Shown here: piece after piece, positions 1 through 5,300 of the stretch | How the letters are laid out: each line of letters starts with the position of its first letter | How positions within the stretch are numbered: position 1 is the stretch's first letter | The notes under the pieces: generated by a model | What the model saw: only the letters and a program-made list of their open reading frames with translations | Database searches by the model: none | Told to the model about the DNA's origin: nothing | NCBI GenBank assembly: GCA_041675885.1 | Contig: JBAYSY010000068.1 | Coordinates: 1-9,071, forward strand | Direction of reading: 5' to 3' | Length of the DNA stretch: 9,071 nt | DNA from: JBAYSY01 sp041675885 | GTDB taxonomy: Bacteria > Pseudomonadota > Alphaproteobacteria > Rhodobacterales > Rhodobacteraceae | Made by a program: the position numbers and the translations under genes

Positions 1-2088
1 CAGATCCTGCAACCTGCGGAACAGTTCACTGCGTAAAAGCGGCTTTTGCAGAATCGCGGCCAGCGCGGCGGCCCCTTCGCCTTCACGCGCGCCCGCCGGG
101 TTCGATGACAGCAGCACCACCGGCAGCCGGTGCCCTGCCGCCCGCACTGCCCGCGCCAGGGCGAGACCGTCCATCCCCGGCATCTCGTGATCGGTCAGCA
201 GCACGTCGAAATCCCCGTTCCCGGCCAGCGCCGCCAGTGCTTCCGCCCCCGAGCGGCAGAGTGTCACCGCGATGCCCGCGGTGTCGAGTTGCCGCTCAAG
301 GATCGTGCGGTTGATGAACTGGTCGTCCACCACCAGCGCCCGGCGCAGCAGGATCGGCATGCCGGGGTCGGCCGGGCTGTCCTCGGAGACCGGCAGCGTC
401 AGGCAGAAGCCGAAACAGGTGCCGTGGCCGGGTTCCGATTCGACCCAGATGCGGCCTTCCATCCGTTCGATCAGCCGCCGCGCGATGGCAAGACCCAGCC
501 CGGTCCCATCGTATCTGCGGCTGGTCGCGGCCTCGACCTGATTGAACTCGCCGAAGATGTGGTCGAGATGGCCGGGCGCGATGCCGATTCCGGTATCCTC
601 GACCGTGACGTGCAACCGGCGCAGCCCCGGCGCGGTCTCGATGCCGGTGACGCGGATCAGCACGTGGCCGCTTTCGGTGAACTTGACCGCATTCCCCGCG
701 AGATTGGTGAGCACCTGCCGCAGCCGCCCCGGATCGCCCATGTAGCGGGTGGGCAGGAACATGTCGAAGTCTATCAGCAGGTCGATGCCCTTCTGCCGCG
801 CGCGGGGTTGCAGCAGCATCGCCACCTCGTGGATCACCCGTTCCAGATCGAAGGGTTCTGGGTGGAGGATCATCCGCTCGGCCTCGATCTTCGAGAAGTC
901 GAGAATGTCGTTGATGATGACCAGAAGCGCCTCGCCCGAGCTGCGGATCGTCTCGGCGAACATGCGCTGTTCCTCGGTCAGGGCGGTGTCGCACAGCAGT
1001 TCCGCCATGCCGACCACACCGTTCATGGGGGTGCGGATCTCGTGGCTCATGTTGGCGAGGAAGGCGGACTTGGCGCGGTTCGCGGCCTCGGCCTCGATCC
1101 GGGCGGCCTCCAGCGCGGCCTGCTGCGCCTTGAGTTCGGTGATATCGACCCGCAGGCCCACGATGCCGCCGTCGGGCGTGGCCTGTTCGACGATCCGCAG
1201 CCAGCGGCCGTCGGCCACCTGCACCTCCATCGTGGAGGGCGGGTTGCGGCGTTGTTCCAGCCGTTTGGCCAGCCATTCCCCTTCGTGGCCGATGGCCTCG
1301 GGAAACTGACCGCGGGCGAGGCCGTAACGCACGATCTCCTCGAAGGTGGCGCCGGGGCGGGCGGCGGCGGACATTTCGGGAAACAGTTCGTGAAACTTGC
1401 GGTTGGCCATGATCAGGCGGTCGTCACGGTCGAACATGACGAAACCGTCGGGCAGCACATCTATGGCCGTGTCGAGCCGCATCTGCCCGGTCATGTCGAG
1501 CGCGAGCGTCACCAGATCGCCGCCGCGCCCGCGTCGATCGACCAGCCGCACCGTATGGCCCGAGGCGAGGCGGAGCGTTGCCGGTTCGATCGGTTCGGCC
1601 TGCAAGCGGGCGTAGATGCGCCCGGCCCATTCGGCGGGGGACGTATCGCCGGTCTCGATCACGCCCGCCTCGGCGCCGATTCGCAGGATGTCCGGGTAGG
1701 GGATGCCGGGGGCGATTCCCGGATGGGCGGCGAAGGGCGACAGGAAGGCGCTGTTGGCCATGACCAGCCGGTGGTCGGCGTCGAACACCGCGAATCCGTC
1801 ATGGATGGCGTTGACCGAATCCCACAGCCGCCGTTCGGCCATGACCGCGGCGGTATGGGCGCGTTCGAGATCGTGCAGGAACCGGCTGTTCTGATCCTTG
1901 AGCGCCTCGGCCTCGGACCTTGCCGATGCCGTTTCGCGCCGCTGGGCGGCGATCTGCCCGGCCAGCGCCCTGGCGTGCAGCGCCAGCTTTTCGTTCGCGG
2001 CGTGGAGTTCGCGCTGTCTCTGTTCCGCCAGTTGTTCGGCGGCAAGGCGCGCGCGCCGTTCCTTTTGCAGCAGTTCCGCCAGATCCAT
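1..2088 (-). CDS. Hybrid sensor histidine kinase/response regulator, PAS-PAS-HisKA-HATPase-REC (3' end outside window)
   Basis: The gene is open for 696 codons from ATG 2088 to the left edge. Residues 1-85 are charged and Ala/Glu/Arg-rich, probably coiled coil. Two PAS-like domains follow (about 89-200 and 205-320), each opening with a DGF-x-x-FD pattern and an AN-x-x-F motif. HisKA has the H-box SHEIRTPMNG with phospho-acceptor His349. The ATPase domain has an N-box (Asn466 in NLAGNAVKFT), a G1 box (DTGIGIAP, Asp498) and a G2 box (GTGLGL from Gly528). The receiver domain shows Asp588/Asp589, phospho-acceptor Asp633 in LLTDHEMPGMDG, and Lys682 in LQKPLL. All key residues are present, so it should autophosphorylate and pass phosphate His349 to Asp633; onward transfer would need an Hpt protein not seen here. 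I see no membrane segment or signal peptide, so it is probably cytoplasmic, with unknown signal. The start is well bounded: an in-frame TGA lies at 2112-2110 with no other start codon between. The ribosome site is weak (G-rich, no clear GGAGG). The receiver appears nearly complete at the window edge. Confidence 0.95.
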   Translation of the reverse strand, partial: MDLAELLQKERRARLAAEQLAEQRQRELHAANEKLALHARALAGQIAAQRRETASARSEAEALKDQNSRFLHDLERAHTAAVMAERRLWDSVNAIHDGFAVFDADHRLVMANSAFLSPFAAHPGIAPGIPYPDILRIGAEAGVIETGDTSPAEWAGRIYARLQAEPIEPATLRLASGHTVRLVDRRGRGGDLVTLALDMTGQMRLDTAIDVLPDGFVMFDRDDRLIMANRKFHELFPEMSAAARPGATFEEIVRYGLARGQFPEAIGHEGEWLAKRLEQRRNPPSTMEVQVADGRWLRIVEQATPDGGIVGLRVDITELKAQQAALEAARIEAEAANRAKSAFLANMSHEIRTPMNGVVGMAELLCDTALTEEQRMFAETIRSSGEALLVIINDILDFSKIEAERMILHPEPFDLERVIHEVAMLLQPRARQKGIDLLIDFDMFLPTRYMGDPGRLRQVLTNLAGNAVKFTESGHVLIRVTGIETAPGLRRLHVTVEDTGIGIAPGHLDHIFGEFNQVEAATSRRYDGTGLGLAIARRLIERMEGRIWVESEPGHGTCFGFCLTLPVSEDSPADPGMPILLRRALVVDDQFINRTILERQLDTAGIAVTLCRSGAEALAALAGNGDFDVLLTDHEMPGMDGLALARAVRAAGHRLPVVLLSSNPAGAREGEGAAALAAILQKPLLRSELFRRLQDL

Positions 2089-2137
2089 TCCCGCCCGCCC
2101 CGTGGCCCTTCAGTCGTCCCACCATGCGCGCGCAAGG

Positions 2138-2152
2138 TGAACGGCGGGTTAA
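2138..2152 (-). promoter_or_regulatory. CtrA-like box, TTAA-N7-TTCA (one mismatch)
   Basis: Read on the minus strand this is TTAACCCGCCGTTCA, that is TTAA, seven bases, then TTCA. The alphaproteobacterial cell-cycle regulator CtrA is known to bind TTAA-N7-TTAA, so one base differs. It ends 49 bp upstream of the kinase start, a plausible regulatory distance. A single short degenerate match is weak evidence, although TTAA is scarce in DNA this GC-rich. It could be chance or part of the overlapping dyad. Confidence 0.25.
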
Positions 2153-2160
2153 GGCCGTTC
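2139..2160. repeat. Perfect 7-bp inverted repeat with 8-bp spacer (possible operator)
   Basis: GAACGGC at 2139-2145 is the exact reverse complement of GCCGTTC at 2154-2160, separated by GGGTTAAG. The dyad lies between the two divergent starts, 51 bp from the kinase ATG and 78 bp from the macroglobulin ATG, a position suited to an operator for a dimeric regulator. As RNA it could form a short stem-loop. On the plus strand a pyrimidine stretch (TCTTTCCT) follows it, but it is not a convincing terminator because no plus-strand gene ends there. Confidence 0.4.
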
Positions 2161-2228
2161 TCTTTCCTGTGTGCGGCGGCCTCTTGCCCGGTTGTCCGGC
2201 GGGTGGCACGATGCCGCCATTCGGTGAC

Positions 2229-2234
2229 GGAGGA
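2229..2234 (+). promoter_or_regulatory. Ribosome binding site GGAGGA deciding the macroglobulin start
   Basis: GGAGGA lies four bases before ATG 2239. It is the only strong Shine-Dalgarno match near the beginning of the macroglobulin gene. It settles the start within a reading frame that stays open more than 2 kb further upstream. The next in-frame candidate, GTG 2203, has no comparable site. Confidence 0.8.
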
Positions 2235-2238
2235 TTTC

Positions 2239-2307
2239 ATGCGCGGTTTGGTCAAGGCCCTCGGGGCGGTGCTCATAGTCCTTTCCCATCCGTTGCCGGG
2301 GCTGGCC
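2239..2307 (+). other. Sec signal peptide of the macroglobulin (residues 1-23)
   Basis: The N terminus has basic Arg2 and Lys6, a hydrophobic core at residues 7-16 (ALGAVLIVLS), then HPLPGLA before Glu24. This fits signal peptidase I cleavage after Ala23. There is no Cys in this segment, so lipoprotein processing is excluded for this start. The E. coli homologue is a membrane-anchored lipoprotein, so this one is probably soluble in the periplasm or held by another contact. Confidence 0.7.
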
Positions 2308-5300
2308 GAGGGGCCGGTTCCCGAACGGCGGGCGGTCGTCACCAACGACACCGACCTGCCCGGCGGCGATCTGCGCACGATCCTCGACACCACGCTGGAA
2401 GCCTGCGAACGCGCCTGTCTGGCCGATACCCGCTGCACCGCCTTCACCTTCAACAGCCGCAACGGATCGTGCTTCCCGAAATCGGCGCCGGGCGAGGCGG
2501 TGTTTTATCAGGGCGCCTATTCCGCCCGGATCGAGGCGGTGGCCGAATCGGTCCGCGCCCGGGCGGCGGAGCGGGCGGGCGATCTTTCCTTCCTTGTCGC
2601 CCGTGACCTGAGCGCGGCGCGGACACAGGCCGTCGGGCTGGGGCGTGAGCATCTGACCGGCGGCATGAGCGCGGCGGAGCTGCGGCAGGCGGCGGCGGCA
2701 TCGCAGAGCTTGCAGCAGGCGGCCGGGCTTTCCGGCGCGGCGGCGGCGATCACCGATGCGCCCGCCGACTGGAACGATTACGCCGCGCGGCTGATGGCGG
2801 TGTCGCGGGGGGCCGTGAACTCGAATCGGTCGCGCGCGCTGGACTTTGCCGGGCGCGCGGTTTCGGCCTCGGTCAACGGCTATCTGCGGGCCGCGACCCC
2901 GGCCGAGCGGCACGAGGCGCTGACCGTCATGGCGCGGGGGCTGGAGGGTGCCCGGCGCGGGCAGCAGGCGGTGGGGGCGCTGCGGCTGGCGCAGCAGGTG
3001 CTGCCGCATCCCGCCACGGCGGCCGAGCTTGACCGGGTGGCCGGGCTTTATGGTTTCCGCATCGCCCGGCACGACGTCCAGAGCGAAGGCGCCCGGCCCC
3101 GGATCTGCGCGGAATTCACCGAGAACCTGATCGCGCAGGGCCTTGATTATACGCCCTATGTCCAGCTTCCGCAGCCCGGGCTGACGGTCGAGCCGGGCGA
3201 GCGGCGCCAGCTTTGCGTCGTGGGGATGCGCCATGGCGAACGGATCACCCTGACCTTCCGCGAGGGGCTTCCGGCGGCGGATGGCCAGACCCTGGCGCGG
3301 TCGGTGCCGATCACCGCCTATGTGCGCGACCGCTCCCCGACGGCAAGCTTTCCGGGTCGGGGCTATGTGCTGCCGCGCACGGGTTCGGCCTCGATCCCGG
3401 TGCAGACGGTGAATACCGGGGTGCTGGACCTCGACCTTTTCCGGGTCAGCGACCGCAACCTGCTGCGGGCGATGCAGGACAGTTATTTCGGCACGCCGAT
3501 TGACAGCTGGCGGGCCGAGGAGTTCCGCGACGGCGTGGCCGAGGCGATCTGGACCGGCACCGCCGAGGTGGCGATGGAGGTGAACCGCGACGTCACCACC
3601 CGGCTGCCGCTGGACGAGGCGATTGCCGGGCTCGATGCGGGCATCTACGCGCTGCGCGCTGCGGTGCCGGGGATGGACGAATACGACAACCCGCCCGCGT
3701 GGCAGTGGTTCGTGGTCTCCGACCTCGGGATCACCACCATGTCGGGGGTGGACGGGCTGCATGTCTTCGTGCGCCGTCTTGGCACGGCGGAAGCGGCCGA
3801 GGGCGCGAAAGTGGCGCTGGTGTCGCGTGCCAACCGGGTTCTGGACGAGGTCGAGACCGACGCCATGGGCTATGCCCGCTTCCCCGAGGGGCTGACGCGC
3901 GGTACCGGCGGGGCGGAACCCGCGCTTGTGACGGTGACCATGGGCGAGGATGGGGGCGACGACATCGCCTTCCTGTCGCTGAGCGATCCGGAGTTCGACC
4001 TGTCCGACCGCGGGGTCGAGGGGCGCGAGGCCGCGCCGCCGATCGACGTGTTCCTGACCACCGACCGGGGCGCCTATCGCGCGGGCGAGACGGTGTTCGT
4101 CACCGCGCTGGCGCGCGACAGCACCGCCGAGGCCATCGAGGGCCTGCCGCTGACTGCCCGGCTTCGCCGCCCGGACGGGGTGGAATACTCGCGCCAGCTT
4201 GCCGCCGACAGCGGCGCGGGCGGGCATGTCTATGGTTTCCCCGTCGCGGGCAATGCGCCGCGCGGCACATGGCGGGTCGATATCCTGGCCGATGCCGATG
4301 CGGCTCCCATCGCCAGCCGCAGCTTTCTGGTCGAGGACTTCCTGCCCGAGCGGATCGACTTCGACCTGGCGCTGGACGACGCGCCGCTGCGGCCCGGCGA
4401 GGTGGCCGATCTGACGGTGGACGCGCGCTATCTGTTCGGCGCGCCCGCGGGCGATCTGGCGATCGAGGGCGAGGTGGTGCTGCGCGCCGCCGATGGCCTT
4501 GCGGGCTTCCCCGGTTATCGCTTCGGCCCGGCGGACGAGCCGTTCCGGGCGCGGATGGAACCGCTCGCCTTCGGCCATCGCACCGGAGAGGACGGCAGCG
4601 CCACCCTTCCCGTGGTGCTGCCCGAGGCGGGGGCCGAGGGCGGCAGGCCGCTGGAGGCGGTGATCCGGCTGCGGCTGGTCGAGGGATCGGGCCGTCCGGT
4701 GGAGCGCAGCCTGACCCGCGCGCTCGAACCCGCCGCGCCGATGGTCGGCATAAGGCCGCTGTTCGACGGTGTGGTGCAGGAGGGGGCCGAGGCGCGCTTC
4801 GCGGTGATCGGCGCGGGCGCGGCGGGTGAGCGGGTGCCGATGGACCTGCGCTGGACCCTCACCCGGATCGAGACCCGCTATCAGTGGTATCAGATGTATG
4901 GCTCGTGGTCGTGGGAGCCGGTGACGATCCGCAACCGCGTCGCCGAGGGCGAGGTTGCGACCGGCACCGATCCGGGGCAGATCGCCGTTCCGGTGAGCTG
5001 GGGCCAGTATGAACTGGCGGTCGAGCGCGCGGACGGCGCCCTTGCCGGGTCTTCGGTGCGGTTCCGGGCGGGCTGGTATGCGCCTGCGGATGTGAGCGAG
5101 ACGCCGGACACGCTGGAACTGTCGCTCGACAAACCCGCCTATGCGCCGGGCGAGGTGGCGCGGCTGCGCATCGTGCCGCGCGCGGCGGGCACCGCGCTGG
5201 TCACGGTGCTGTCGAGCCGGCTTGTGGCGATGGAGGCGGTCGAGGTGGCCGAGGGCGAGAACATCGTCGAACTGCCGGTGACCGACGACTGGGGCGCGGG

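Larger units (their letters stand above)
2089..2238. promoter_or_regulatory. Divergent intergenic region between the kinase and the macroglobulin-pbpC operon
   Basis: These 150 bp are the only non-coding DNA in the window and must hold the start signals of both divergent genes unless one promoter lies inside a gene. On the plus strand the best sigma70-like candidate is TTGCCC (2184-2189) with a 17-bp spacer to CACGAT (2207-2212); the -10 match is only 3 of 6, so it is weak. I find no convincing -35/-10 pair toward the kinase. The region contains the inverted repeat at 2139-2160 and the CtrA-like sequence at 2138-2152, listed separately, and is locally richer in T than the genes. No small ORF or RNA gene is evident. 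Confidence 0.5.

Noticed and set aside
296..1276. 326-codon minus-strand frame overlapping the kinase
   Set aside because: It is a shifted frame of the kinase gene. Its protein is an Arg/Gly/His-rich string with no motif, while the kinase frame carries H, N, G1, G2 and receiver motifs.
2139..2168. Hairpin followed by TCTTTCCT as a rho-independent terminator
   Set aside because: The stem is only 7 bp, the tail is not a T run, and no plus-strand gene ends there. An operator or chance dyad fits better.
2203..2205. In-frame GTG as an alternative macroglobulin start
   Set aside because: It has no Shine-Dalgarno sequence and would put twelve extra residues, including a Cys, before a good signal peptide.
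130..2238. Upstream extension of the macroglobulin frame to ATG 130
   Set aside because: The translation is antisense of a kinase with every catalytic motif intact and has no domain of its own. ATG 2239 has GGAGGA and begins a clear signal peptide.
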